34,296 nt of DNA from an uncultured Bacteroidota bacterium (GCA_937952445.1 CALGAA010000119.1:1-34296), one strand, 5' to 3'; numbered from the stretch's first letter, positions 7,909 to 16,248 are shown. Program-made: numbers and translations. The notes: generated from the letters alone by a model not told the origin.

Positions 7909-9090
7909 TTAAATTATATTTAAAATAAACTCCAACTCTCTGGCAATTGATTCGCTGATAGGCAATTGCAAATCTTTGGGAAGGACCTCCCAGGTGTACG
8001 TTTCAATTTCAAAATTTTTAGTCAGAGAAATGTTCTTATTGATTTCCAGAATTTCCTTGACATAATCGATCGTAGACCTTAATTCCCCATATCGATCGGT
8101 GAAAAGGGGAACATGGAAATGTGTACGCCATTCCCGATCCTGATGCAGATTGTCCGCTAACGCATCCGGTAGATCCGGATATTTGATCAGACGACCCTCG
8201 TCAGATTCAATGACGACCTGATGAAGATACTGAGGTTCATCAAATGGTTCCAATAAGGCTGGATGTGCCTCCGGTGGCAGTCGCAACGCTGAGCTGAGTT
8301 GAAGTCGTCCAATGGGAATCTCATATTTATTCAACTGGCCGATTAGGGTTTTCTGGTTTTCAAATTCGACGGCCATGTGGCAAACATCATAACACAAACG
8401 GATGTGCGTGCGAATTATACCCTCGATGCGGTCAGTATTCAAACCTTTGTCACTAAAGTATCTATGAGCAGTTGGTAGAAGTATCTCTTTATACCAGTGA
8501 ATAAATTCCGCGCCATCTTCGATCAACCCATCTGGTTCGGGTTCCACATCCAAATGCAAAAATTTCCCCGTTCGGATGGACATTTCATGAAGAAATTCTG
8601 CGACCAGAACTATCTGCCCGGTTGCTTTAACGATCCCATCTTGACTGGACTGAGTATCTTTGAACCAGTACCGATAAGACAAGGGCGATGTAGAAATCCC
8701 TCCTTCTTCGATTTCATCCGGTAGAAGATCCGCCAATAAGGTAAATAAATCTTGAGTGTATAGGAGCCGTTCTGGTGTAGTCCAATCCGGGTGGTGGACC
8801 TTGTCCTTAATCACCGTATGGTGGAATTGTCCGTAAGGAAATCCATTGATCAGAAAAACATAAACATCATTTTCCTGCAACCAGCTTGTGAACTCTTCTT
8901 TTTTTTGGGGGTTTTTGAGGTCTTCTGACATCTGGTAACTCACCCGAAGCCCCAGTCCCATGCTCTTATCCGGGGTGATTTGACCTTTTACTTTTGGTAC
9001 GTTTTTTTGTAATTCAATAAAATGTTCATCCCAGTTGTTGCCTGGATGAATATTGGTACAATATGTCAGAAACCCTTCCTTAATTTTCAT
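7909..9090 (-). CDS. eboE: EboE: TIM-barrel metabolite traffic protein of the ebo cluster
   Basis: The 393-residue product is a xylose-isomerase-like TIM barrel, the EboE family, named for its proposed part in metabolite traffic. The start GFLTYCTNIHPGNNWDEHF is typical of the family. Likely metal or substrate ligands are in FLHLDVEPEPDGLIED and LCYDVCHMAVEFE, the latter matching the Asp-x2-His strand of sugar-phosphate isomerase/epimerases. Its start overlaps the end of eboD by 11 nt, so the two are probably translationally coupled. It lacks a signal peptide and should be cytoplasmic. The reaction it catalyses is unknown. Confidence 0.92.
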   Translation of the reverse strand: MKIKEGFLTYCTNIHPGNNWDEHFIELQKNVPKVKGQITPDKSMGLGLRVSYQMSEDLKNPQKKEEFTSWLQENDVYVFLINGFPYGQFHHTVIKDKVHHPDWTTPERLLYTQDLFTLLADLLPDEIEEGGISTSPLSYRYWFKDTQSSQDGIVKATGQIVLVAEFLHEMSIRTGKFLHLDVEPEPDGLIEDGAEFIHWYKEILLPTAHRYFSDKGLNTDRIEGIIRTHIRLCYDVCHMAVEFENQKTLIGQLNKYEIPIGRLQLSSALRLPPEAHPALLEPFDEPQYLHQVVIESDEGRLIKYPDLPDALADNLHQDREWRTHFHVPLFTDRYGELRSTIDYVKEILEINKNISLTKNFEIETYTWEVLPKDLQLPISESIARELEFILNII

Positions 9091-10276
9091 GGGAAAGATT
9101 TGTTTGGATCAGATGTTGGAATGCCTTTTCCATGAGTTCCTGATCGATTTCATGAATTTCAAAACCAGAACCAATCCCCCGTAGGAGGGTTACCGTCAGC
9201 TTTCCACCCAGGTGTTCGCGGAACTCTTCCAGGCCTACCATCAATTGATCACTGGTTATGCCTTCAAGGTATTTAAACGATGGCCCGAAACCTAAATTCT
9301 GAAATAAGGTTTGGACGCGCTGGACCGATTCCTGGTTCAGGTATCCTTTCATTCCCGAGTAGACCGTATCCAAAATAATCCCTATCGCCACTGCTTCACC
9401 GTGTCGGATATCATAATTGGTGAGATCTTCCAATTTATGAGCCGCCCAATGGCCAAAATCAAGTGGGCGTGCAGATCCTTTTTCAAAAGGGTCTCCATTC
9501 TGTGTGATGTGATGGAGATGCAATTGTGCACAGCGGACTATCGATTGCTGCAGCGGTTCATCCTGGAAATCACTGAGGGCATGGGCATTCTCTTCAAGCC
9601 AGTTAAAAAACCCGGCATCCTTGATCAGGGCTACCTTAACTGCCTCTGACTGACCTGCGCGTTTGTCCCGCGTACTGAGCGTTTCCAGAAAACGTACGTC
9701 GTTCCACACCGCCTCAGGAGGGGTAAAACTTCCCAGATAATTTTTTTTGCCAAAAAAATTGATCCCGTTTTTGACTCCGATTCCTGAATCATTCTGTGAC
9801 AACACGGTTGTCGGTATTCTGATGTGGCGTACCCCACGGTGAGATATAGCGGCAGCATACCCTACTGCGTCCAGAATTGCTCCACCTCCCAGGCCGATCA
9901 CATAGGAATGTCGGTCAATGCTATGCCGATCGATGATTCGGAGCATTTCATCCTGGCTTTCACGATCATTCTTGACTGGCTCTCCGCCTGGGAATATGTA
10001 AAAATCGTCGATTAGTTCGACAGATGGTATGGATTCAAAATAGGTCCGAATGCGATCAATTAATTCGTTATGATGGTCGATCACCCCCTGATCGATCATA
10101 AAAACGACCTTAGACCTTTGATTTCCCGGGAACGATTGGCTTTTAAAGTAATCTCGAACTATGGGATTGTTCAACCCAAAAAGATCATTGGTAAAGTGAA
10201 TTTCGTATTCGTATGGAACGGAAAATTCCGCTTTTAAAGTGGTATTTGTGGTAATATATGAGTTTGTTGTATCCAT
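9080..10276 (-). CDS. eboD: EboD: 3-dehydroquinate-synthase-like cyclase of the ebo cluster
   Basis: The 398-residue product belongs to the sugar-phosphate cyclase superfamily, with dehydroquinate synthase and 2-epi-5-epi-valiolone synthase. NAD binding is indicated by GLGGGAILDAVGYAA and PTTVLSQNDSGIGVKNG. The three zinc ligands are retained: Glu in QSEAVKVALIKD, His in FGHWAAHKLE and His in RHGEAVAIG. The usual GGKTGVN motif of true dehydroquinate synthase reads GVKNGIN, which supports a different substrate and argues against a shikimate-pathway role. It lies 37 nt after eboC and overlaps eboE by 11 nt. The product is unknown; a cyclitol-like compound is only an inference. Confidence 0.93.
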   Translation of the reverse strand: MDTTNSYITTNTTLKAEFSVPYEYEIHFTNDLFGLNNPIVRDYFKSQSFPGNQRSKVVFMIDQGVIDHHNELIDRIRTYFESIPSVELIDDFYIFPGGEPVKNDRESQDEMLRIIDRHSIDRHSYVIGLGGGAILDAVGYAAAISHRGVRHIRIPTTVLSQNDSGIGVKNGINFFGKKNYLGSFTPPEAVWNDVRFLETLSTRDKRAGQSEAVKVALIKDAGFFNWLEENAHALSDFQDEPLQQSIVRCAQLHLHHITQNGDPFEKGSARPLDFGHWAAHKLEDLTNYDIRHGEAVAIGIILDTVYSGMKGYLNQESVQRVQTLFQNLGFGPSFKYLEGITSDQLMVGLEEFREHLGGKLTVTLLRGIGSGFEIHEIDQELMEKAFQHLIQTNLSHEN

Positions 10277-10313
10277 TTCGTCATTAAATTCTTTTGAAAA
10301 ATAGTCACGTTAA

Positions 10314-11201
10314 TTAGGTAACAGAAAAATACCTGGCAAGTTTTTGAGAAAGCGGTATTAATAACAAAAGGCCAAAAGCCAAATACCAATATTCGGTCAT
10401 ACTTACCCAAATGGCATCCACTAAAATAACTCCCAGCACCCCGTGCTTGACTGTTTGCCGGATGTGCTGGGGTACGGGATCCTTCAATGCCTTAAATAGC
10501 GGGGGTAATACAAAAATCAAATGGAGGAAGGTGAATATTATTGGAAACCAGACCTTTTCGTACCTAAACCCATAGGATAAAATTGCTACATCCACGATAA
10601 TAAACAAACCCAGGGCAATCACAAGAGATCCTGCGGACCCTCCGTGTACCTCACCGCGACTCACCATGGTAATCGCAAAAATGTATATTAGGGGTATCAA
10701 TGCAATCAGGTAATGCACGTACACTGCTTGTGGCAGAATGCTCATACCAAGTAGCAGGTTGAGTCCTCTTAACATCCCCATGTTAAGAGGGCCCACAAAT
10801 ACATGATGTTTGCTCCATTTGTTGTACACCAGGGAAAAAACAGCAATCGCCAGCGCAAGGCCACCGCTCAGGGGATTGCTTCCAAATGCAAACAAGATCC
10901 CTAAAACCAGCAAAGAGGAGGCAAAACCTATCGCATTGGATCTGGTTATACGACCCGATGGCAAAGGTCTTTCCGGTCTTTCTGTCCGGTCGAGTTCCAA
11001 GTCGAATACGTCATTGAACGCAATCCCACCGGCATAAAGAAGTATTGTCGAAATGAGAAGCAGAAAAAAGCTCCCAAATGGAAGACTCTCGTTCCCTGCC
11101 CCGACCAACAAAGTGGCCAGGGTAGCTCCGGCAATGATGTCCGTGGCAGAAGTAATCAGGTTTGCCGGCCTGACCAATTGTAGATAAGGGTTGTTTTTCA
11201 A
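10314..11201 (-). CDS. eboC: EboC: UbiA-like membrane prenyltransferase of the ebo cluster
   Basis: The 295-residue integral membrane protein of the UbiA superfamily has roughly eight to nine hydrophobic helices. The first Asp-rich motif, NDVFDLELDRTERPERPLPS, is intact at about residues 57-76 and should bind Mg2+-prenyl diphosphate. The second Asp-rich loop of classical UbiA enzymes is not seen; the corresponding region reads TMVSRGEVHGGSAGS near residue 180. It starts with TTG only 2 nt after the eboB stop, indicating coupling. As the only membrane protein of the cluster it is the natural candidate for handling a lipid-linked or membrane-crossing intermediate. Acceptor and prenyl donor are unknown. 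Confidence 0.92.
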   Translation of the reverse strand: MKNNPYLQLVRPANLITSATDIIAGATLATLLVGAGNESLPFGSFFLLLISTILLYAGGIAFNDVFDLELDRTERPERPLPSGRITRSNAIGFASSLLVLGILFAFGSNPLSGGLALAIAVFSLVYNKWSKHHVFVGPLNMGMLRGLNLLLGMSILPQAVYVHYLIALIPLIYIFAITMVSRGEVHGGSAGSLVIALGLFIIVDVAILSYGFRYEKVWFPIIFTFLHLIFVLPPLFKALKDPVPQHIRQTVKHGVLGVILVDAIWVSMTEYWYLAFGLLLLIPLSQKLARYFSVT

Positions 11202-11203
11202 CG

Positions 11204-12217
11204 CTATTCGATTATGACAGAATCCTTGTCAATCCGGGGTTGCTGCCCACCTCTAAGAACCGTATTACCTTCAAATTTGGCACTTTGATCAACCTCCATC
11301 AACGATTTGAGCTGATCCACCTCGATCTGACCGCTTGTCGCAAACGCATTCACGGCATTCTCGAAGGTGACCGCCCGGACTTGCTCACGTGGAATGCCCT
11401 GTGACAACATTAAGGCAGCTGTTTTGGGTACTGCCAATGGGTCGCTAATCCCCCAGTCTGCGGCGCTATCCACCATAATACGTTCCGCTCCGTATGTTTT
11501 GACAATGTCTACCATTCTTTGATTCCCCATTTTGGTGAACGGGTAAATGGTAAATGCTGCCCAAAAGCCCTGATCCAAAACGGATTTCACTGTCTCCTCG
11601 TTGTTGTGGTCGATAATCACCATAGATGGGTCAATACCATGCTCCAGTGCAATGGCCATACTTCGTTCCGTCCCCTGTTTCTTGTCTCTGTGTGGCGTAT
11701 GAACCTGAACGGGCAGATTGGCTTCCCTGGCCAATTCGAGCTGAGCCCTGTAATATTTCTCCTCCAGAGCTGTCTGGTCATCAAAGCCAATTTCACCAAC
11801 TCCTACTACACCTTCCTTATAGATATACAAAGGAAGAATTTCCATGACCTGTTCTGCAAGTTTTTCATTATTGGCTTCCCGGGAATTCAATCCCATCGTG
11901 CAGTAATGCCGTATTCCAAATTGGGAAGAGCGGAACCGTTCCCATCCGATCAGACTGTTGTAGTAATCCCGGAAGGTTGAAAGCCCTGTCCGCGGCTGAC
12001 CCAGCCAGAATGCGGGTTCGATTATTCCGACCACTCCCGCATCTGCTAACGCCTGATAATCATCTGTCGTACGCGATGTCATGTGGATATGAGGATCGAA
12101 GAAATGCCAGCCCTCGATTTCTTTTTTATAGTCAAAATCCAAATCGGGTTGAACCTGTCCTTCATTCGCCTCTTGAAAATGTGAAGGATTCTGGTGTGAA
12201 TGGTTTGATGTACACAT
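11204..12217 (-). CDS. eboB: EboB: TatD-family metal-dependent hydrolase of the ebo cluster
   Basis: The 337-residue product is an amidohydrolase-fold TIM barrel of the TatD family. The metal ligands are in the expected order: H-x-H in FDPHIHMTSRT, Glu in GVGEIGFDDQT, His in PVQVHTPHRDK, His in VIIDHNNEET and Asp in IMVDSAADWGISDP. It appears catalytically intact and cytoplasmic. The N-terminal 35 residues are polar and low in complexity (NHSHQNPSHF) and probably disordered. It follows eboA by 63 nt and is followed by eboC after 2 nt. Family members include nucleases and small-molecule hydrolases; the ebo substrate is not known. Confidence 0.92.
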   Translation of the reverse strand: MCTSNHSHQNPSHFQEANEGQVQPDLDFDYKKEIEGWHFFDPHIHMTSRTTDDYQALADAGVVGIIEPAFWLGQPRTGLSTFRDYYNSLIGWERFRSSQFGIRHYCTMGLNSREANNEKLAEQVMEILPLYIYKEGVVGVGEIGFDDQTALEEKYYRAQLELAREANLPVQVHTPHRDKKQGTERSMAIALEHGIDPSMVIIDHNNEETVKSVLDQGFWAAFTIYPFTKMGNQRMVDIVKTYGAERIMVDSAADWGISDPLAVPKTAALMLSQGIPREQVRAVTFENAVNAFATSGQIEVDQLKSLMEVDQSAKFEGNTVLRGGQQPRIDKDSVIIE

Positions 12218-12280
12218 ATTACTATTGTTGTTCCATTATTATATTTTGCCTAAATTACATATAGTTTCTTAGTTCATGGT

Positions 12281-13126
12281 TCAGGATTGATCCTGTCCCT
12301 CCAATTTGCCCCATTCGATTGTTTGTGTTTTAAAATCATCGAAGAGGCTTTGAAAAGTTTCGGTGAAATTCTCCGGCGCAGAATCTGCATGGGCTTTCCA
12401 AAGCAAATATCCGGCGTTGCGGTCAGCGCTGGTTTCGGAATTTAATAACTGATAGGTATCCTGCCAATACCTGGTACTGGGAAAGGGTACGGTCAGAAAC
12501 CATACTTCGGCTGACAACGTCCGCCCGGCGGCCCATCGTTCATGAGCAAAATCAGAAATGGTAACGGCCAGAGACTGATTTCTCCGATCCTCAAGACCCA
12601 GGATGTTCCAAATCGATTTATCATTGAAAATGGTTTTAAGGACTAACTGATTCCATGCCGTATCGTCAAAATATCTCGCGGGATAGGGATTGTTGAAGGC
12701 CATCGCATCAAAAATTAATCCCACATTGGACCGTATCGCTTCTGTCGCCCTTTGGGTCCAAACCGGCGCATAATTGAAAAATGGAAGTGCTGCATATATG
12801 GCCTGGGCCTCCCGATTATCTGCTGTTTGGAACAAGTCTTCGATGACCTGTACAAAATCATTTTGATCGCCTTCGTCCATCGATAACAGAACCAAGGTTC
12901 GAACCAATTGGTCTTTGGTCCATTTGCTCAGATCAACCGGATAGGGTGAATCATGAGGATGTATGCTGACCTCACCTAATGGAACCCGGGCTATGTGCCG
13001 GTGAGCCATTACAAAACCTTTCTTCTTTTCCTGAAGATCCAGCGCATCCATTTTTTGATACCACTGCAATTCGGTATCGCTACCGTTTTGTTTAAAGATG
13101 TTGTATAATTGTTCCTGATGGTTCAT
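12281..13126 (-). CDS. eboA: EboA family protein, first gene of the ebo cluster
   Basis: The 281-residue soluble protein is assigned to the EboA family from its place at the head of the cluster and from weak similarity I can see by eye. It has no recognisable catalytic motif. It is mainly helical, with Trp-rich segments such as FNYAPVWTQRATEAIRSNVG, FDDTAWNQLVLKTIFND and ISDFAHERWAAGRTLS, the last resembling conserved family text. No signal peptide or membrane segment is seen. ATG 13126 is chosen because the in-frame extension begins with TTG at 13135. No clear TAnnTTTG promoter was found upstream, so the operon promoter is not identified. Confidence 0.85.
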   Translation of the reverse strand: MNHQEQLYNIFKQNGSDTELQWYQKMDALDLQEKKKGFVMAHRHIARVPLGEVSIHPHDSPYPVDLSKWTKDQLVRTLVLLSMDEGDQNDFVQVIEDLFQTADNREAQAIYAALPFFNYAPVWTQRATEAIRSNVGLIFDAMAFNNPYPARYFDDTAWNQLVLKTIFNDKSIWNILGLEDRRNQSLAVTISDFAHERWAAGRTLSAEVWFLTVPFPSTRYWQDTYQLLNSETSADRNAGYLLWKAHADSAPENFTETFQSLFDDFKTQTIEWGKLEGQDQS

Positions 13127-13375
13127 ACTTTCCAAATTTTGTATTTAGTCCCGGTGTTTAAAGTATACAACCGTCGTATCATGGGACTTGTTTGATAAAA
13201 TGAAGGTATTCTTCGGGAATTCAAAATTAGATTAAACCTAACGAATACCAACACCACCTCAGGGTATTTTAAAATTGCTCTAATGGCCGCATGGGCATGA
13301 TCAACTTTAATCATCCATCTCGAGTTTATTTCAGGGCCCTACCATATTACCTCATTATCATCACTGTCGCATAAA

Positions 13376-13554
13376 TTACTTCCGGTTAGCACGTACATAG
13401 TTTATGATATCCTTTGCTGAATTGATAAAAGTTCCTAAACCCACCGCTGCTTCGATCCCGGAACGATCTGATTTAAAAATGTCATCTAATATTTCACATC
13501 ATAATTGCCCCGAGCCAAACCACCTTCAAGCTCCCATTTGAAGTATATGTATAG
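13376..13554 (-). pseudogene. Decayed protein-coding remnant between eboA and bshB1
   Basis: On the minus strand two frames look protein-like and join through a one-base shift near 13488. The first (13486-13554) reads YFKWELEGGLARGNYDVKY then stops. The second (13376-13498) reads LDDIFKSDRSGIEAAVGLGT followed by INSAKDIINYVRANRK and a stop. With one added T the text runs continuously through VKYLDDIFKSD. No start codon or upstream domain survives. I cannot name the parent family. It may be the C-terminal end of a deleted gene. The rest of the 580-nt gap between eboA and bshB1 holds nothing else I can support apart from the bshB1 promoter. Confidence 0.4.
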
Positions 13555-13652
13555 TTAGCTCAAATGCAGGTGGATTACTAATTTTGAATGACAGTTAATA
13601 AAATTTTAAATGACCAGTCCCCGCTCTCTTTCACTTACCACTTATCAGACCG

Positions 13653-13679
13653 TTGTAGAACTGGTTTTTATTATCTTTG
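13653..13679 (+). promoter_or_regulatory. Promoter of bshB1
   Basis: A perfect TAnnTTTG box, TATCTTTG at 13672-13679, lies 27 nt before the ATG at 13707. A TTG at 13653-13655 precedes it by 16 nt, shorter than the usual 19-21. The box argues that translation starts at 13707 or 13716 rather than at the in-frame TTG at 13677, which would lie inside the promoter. Confidence 0.5.
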
Positions 13680-13706
13680 CCATTCAAGAATGATTTGCAG
13701 TCACAA

Positions 13707-14444
13707 ATGACCAATATGGAAAATATTAGTAAAGTTGATATACTGGCGATCGGAGCCCATCCCGATGATGTAGAATTGAGTATCTCCGGAACTCTTGCTG
13801 CCCAGGTAAAAATGGGATACACCTTTGGAATTCTGGACCTCACCCAGGGGGAACTTGGAACCCGTGGAACTCCGGAACTCAGGCTACAGGAAGCAGAAAA
13901 AGCTGCACAAATACTGGGAGCAGCATTCCGCGTTAATCTTGGTTTTCGGGATGGATTATTCACCGGAACTGAATCTGAAAAACTGGAGATCGTAAAGGTT
14001 ATTCGAGCTGCCCGACCGGATATTTTGCTTGCTAATGCTACGGTGGATCGACATCCCGACCACGGACGTGCAGCCAAAATGGTCGAAGAAGCCTGGTTTC
14101 TGGCTGGATTGAGAACCATCGAAACCCATATTGATGGCAACCTTCAGGAAAGATGGCGACCGAGGGTTCTTTATCATTATCTTCAGGATTATATCGTTAC
14201 ACCCAATTTTGTCATGGATATTTCAGACACCTTTGATATCAAAATGCAATCGATCAAGGCTTTTCGATCCCAATTTTATAATCCGGAAAGTACCGAGCTG
14301 GATTCTCCGTTAACGAACAAAGACTTTTTCGATCAAATAGAAGGTCGTGCCCGATCTCTTGGGCGGCAGATTGGTGTCGAATACGGCGAAGGATTAACCT
14401 CTCCACGTTATGTCGGAGTCAAAGATTTGGGCGATCTCCTGTAA
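13707..14444 (+). CDS. bshB1: Bacillithiol biosynthesis deacetylase BshB1
   Basis: The 245-residue PIG-L/LmbE-family zinc deacetylase removes acetate from N-acetylglucosaminyl malate, the second step of bacillithiol synthesis. The zinc motif is AHPDDVE near the N terminus, with the third ligand in DRHPDHGRAAKMV. LTQGELGTRGTPELRLQEA is diagnostic of BshB1, as are FRDG and the C-terminal EYGEGL. Starts at 13707 and 13716 are both plausible. The gene is followed after 26 nt by an AGE epimerase and the two probably share the promoter at 13653-13679. The genes bshA and bshC are not in the window. Confidence 0.96.
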   Translation: MTNMENISKVDILAIGAHPDDVELSISGTLAAQVKMGYTFGILDLTQGELGTRGTPELRLQEAEKAAQILGAAFRVNLGFRDGLFTGTESEKLEIVKVIRAARPDILLANATVDRHPDHGRAAKMVEEAWFLAGLRTIETHIDGNLQERWRPRVLYHYLQDYIVTPNFVMDISDTFDIKMQSIKAFRSQFYNPESTELDSPLTNKDFFDQIEGRARSLGRQIGVEYGEGLTSPRYVGVKDLGDLL

Positions 14445-14470
14445 GTCAATGCGATCTAAAGAAAGTAATT

Positions 14471-15679
14471 ATGCAGGAAAGCATTACTTCACAAATAAAG
14501 GACTTAAAAGAACTATATCGACACCAACTTTTTATGGATGTCTTGCCATTTTGGCTTCACCATTCTATTGACCAGGATCATGGAGGATATTTTACCTGTC
14601 TGGACCGAAAAGGACACGTTTACGATACGGATAAATTTATATGGCTTCAGAATCGTCAGGTGTGGACTTTTGCGCGTATGTACAACTCAGTAAGGCAGGA
14701 GGAGGCATGGCTGGAAGCTGCAATACATGGGGGTGAATTTCTAAAAACCCATGGAAGAGATTCGGGTGGAAACTGGTATTTTTCACTCGACCGGCATGGA
14801 AATCCATTGGTTCAACCCTACAATATATTTTCCGATTGCTTTGCCTCAATGGCATTTGCGCAATTGTTTCATGCTACGGGCGACGAAAGTTACCGTGAAA
14901 TTGCCTATGATACTTTTCGCAACATATTGATCCGTCAGCACGATCCGAAGGGTAAGTATGAAAAAACATACCCCGGAACACGGCCGTTGAAAAATTTTGC
15001 GCTGCCCATGATTATGTGCAATTTGGTTCTGGAGCTGGAGTATGTTTTGGAGCCGGAATTAATCGAATCCACGATCGATCAGGGACTACATGAAGTCATG
15101 GATGTTTTCTACCAACCCGATATTATGAACGGCGTTATTTTGGAAAATGTAACATTGGAAGGTGGATTTTCTGACTCTTTCGACGGCCGATTACTAAACC
15201 CCGGTCACGTGCTGGAAGCGATGTGGTTTGTTATGGATCTGGCTGTAAGAAGAAAGGATCAGAAATTGATTGAAAAGGCCATTCAGATTAGTCTCAATAT
15301 TCTCGAGGTGGGGTGGGATAAAACTTACGGGGGAATATTTTATTTCATGGATGTAAAAGGACATCCCCCTCAGCAACTGGAATGGGATCAAAAATTATGG
15401 TGGGTACACCTTGAAGCTATGGTTGCTTGCCTAAAAGGGTACGTTCTTTCCGGACAAAATAAGTTGTGGGAATGGTTTTTGCGCCTCCATGAATACGTAC
15501 AGAACCGTTTTCCCGACCCGGAATATGGTGAATGGTATGGTTATCTCAACAGAAGGGGAGAGGTTTTGATGACATCGAAAGGCGGAAAATGGAAAGGATG
15601 CTTTCATGTCCCCCGGGGGTTGTACCAAATCTACACATTGCTCGAAGAATTGGAAATGAAAAATACGGAAAAAATTTAG
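14471..15679 (+). CDS. AGE-family epimerase/isomerase
   Basis: The 402-residue product has the (alpha/alpha)6-barrel of the N-acylglucosamine 2-epimerase family, which interconverts sugars at C2 or isomerises aldoses and ketoses (mannose, glucose, cellobiose and related substrates). The N-terminal region includes DHGGYFTCLDRKG and IWLQNRQVWTFARMYN. The conserved NPGHVLEAMWFVMD carries one catalytic His, and the C-terminal KWKGCFHVPRGLYQIY carries the second. It has no signal peptide and should be cytoplasmic. It lies 26 nt downstream of bshB1 in the same direction. The physiological sugar cannot be read from the sequence; mannose-type and N-acyl sugars are both possible. Confidence 0.93.
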   Translation: MQESITSQIKDLKELYRHQLFMDVLPFWLHHSIDQDHGGYFTCLDRKGHVYDTDKFIWLQNRQVWTFARMYNSVRQEEAWLEAAIHGGEFLKTHGRDSGGNWYFSLDRHGNPLVQPYNIFSDCFASMAFAQLFHATGDESYREIAYDTFRNILIRQHDPKGKYEKTYPGTRPLKNFALPMIMCNLVLELEYVLEPELIESTIDQGLHEVMDVFYQPDIMNGVILENVTLEGGFSDSFDGRLLNPGHVLEAMWFVMDLAVRRKDQKLIEKAIQISLNILEVGWDKTYGGIFYFMDVKGHPPQQLEWDQKLWWVHLEAMVACLKGYVLSGQNKLWEWFLRLHEYVQNRFPDPEYGEWYGYLNRRGEVLMTSKGGKWKGCFHVPRGLYQIYTLLEELEMKNTEKI

Positions 15680-15800
15680 GGCGCCAGACGCTAAATTCGT
15701 GACGCTTATGACGGATTTTTTTCGCCCTAACTTCATCATCTAAAACCTCATGTCGCTATGGGCATACGCGGTTTTGCTTCTACGATATGACAAAAATAAT
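15676..15800 (+). repeat. Dispersed intergenic repeat, copy C
   Basis: This repeat starts at the stop codon of the AGE epimerase. TTAGGGCG (15676-15683) is inverted as CGCCCTAA (15723-15730) around a TAAATTCGTGA motif shared with copy A. TTCATCATC follows, then the 30-bp core at 15767-15796, CGCGGTT to TGACAAAAA. The core is exactly as long as in copies A and D, and 22 of 30 bases are identical in all three. The module order differs from copy A, because TAAATTCGTGA here precedes the core. Confidence 0.55.
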
Positions 15801-15836
15801 CTCGTCGCAAACATCAGGAACATCATGCACGGTCCC

Positions 15837-16214
15837 CTAAGGATGCCTGAGTTGTTCCAACATCAGTCTTTGGCGATCACCCTTTTGTTCCAAATAATTC
15901 ACATAAGACGCAGATCCCAGGCGAAACAAGCATTTTAACTTATTTCCTTCGTTGATCTTATTCTCCATTCTACAAAAAAAAGGATGTTTTGATTCCTGCT
16001 CTGAATCCTGAAGCATGATCGAATAGTTCTTCTTCGAATCAACGATTTTTACTGTACTCTGCTGACGTTCATGGAATGCATCCAATAAAGATGAAAAATA
16101 ATGTTGATCATTATCATTGAATGTTGGTTGTTGATCCTGACCGTTAGCCGCTATCACCGAACAGCAAATGAGGCCCAGTATTGCTCCTAAATACGTATCG
16201 AATTTCCAAATCAT
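15837..16214 (-). CDS. Small exported protein of unknown function
   Basis: I do not recognise this family. The 125-residue product begins with a good signal peptide, MIWKFDTYLGAILGLICCSV, cleaved after AANG, leaving a hydrophilic mature part of about 100 residues. That part includes HYFSSLLDAFHERQQSTVKI and an apparently helical basic tail (LEQKGDRQRLMLEQLRHP). One Cys remains in HPFFCRMENK and another in KLKCLF, so a disulfide is possible. The ATG at 16214 fits the signal peptide; ATG 16235 is an alternative. Whether it is expressed is unproven, but a TATTTTTG box lies 35 nt upstream. Confidence 0.55.
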   Translation of the reverse strand: MIWKFDTYLGAILGLICCSVIAANGQDQQPTFNDNDQHYFSSLLDAFHERQQSTVKIVDSKKNYSIMLQDSEQESKHPFFCRMENKINEGNKLKCLFRLGSASYVNYLEQKGDRQRLMLEQLRHP

Positions 16215-16248
16215 TGCATCAAAATTATAACTCATATTCAGTCCAGTC

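Larger units (their letters stand above)
6516..13126 (-). other. Complete ebo gene cluster (eboA-F)
   Basis: Six genes run in one direction with gaps of 63, 2, 37, -11 and 16 nt, the arrangement of a single operon in the order A, B, C, D, E, F. Published work names ebo the eustigmatophyte-bacterial operon, found in cyanobacteria, Bacteroidota, some Proteobacteria and as a transfer into eustigmatophyte algae. In Nostoc punctiforme it is needed to move a scytonemin precursor to the periplasm. No scytonemin genes or other secondary-metabolite enzymes flank this copy, so its cargo in this organism cannot be named. Confidence 0.9.

Noticed and set aside
7909..9090. Considered EboE as an ordinary xylose isomerase or AP endonuclease
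   Set aside because: The barrel motifs fit, but the N-terminal text and the position between EboD and EboF point to the EboE family instead.
9080..10276. Considered eboD as the shikimate-pathway aroB
   Set aside because: The GGKTGVN motif is altered to GVKNGIN and the gene is embedded in the ebo operon, with no other aromatic-pathway genes nearby.
13123..13314. Minus-strand 63-codon frame just upstream of eboA
   Set aside because: It overlaps the eboA start and its residues show no signal, domain or low-complexity pattern. The gene call is not supported.
13631..14140. Minus-strand 169-codon open frame opposite bshB1
   Set aside because: It is the antisense shadow of bshB1. Its composition is Ser/Pro-rich, and bshB1 itself has unmistakable family motifs.
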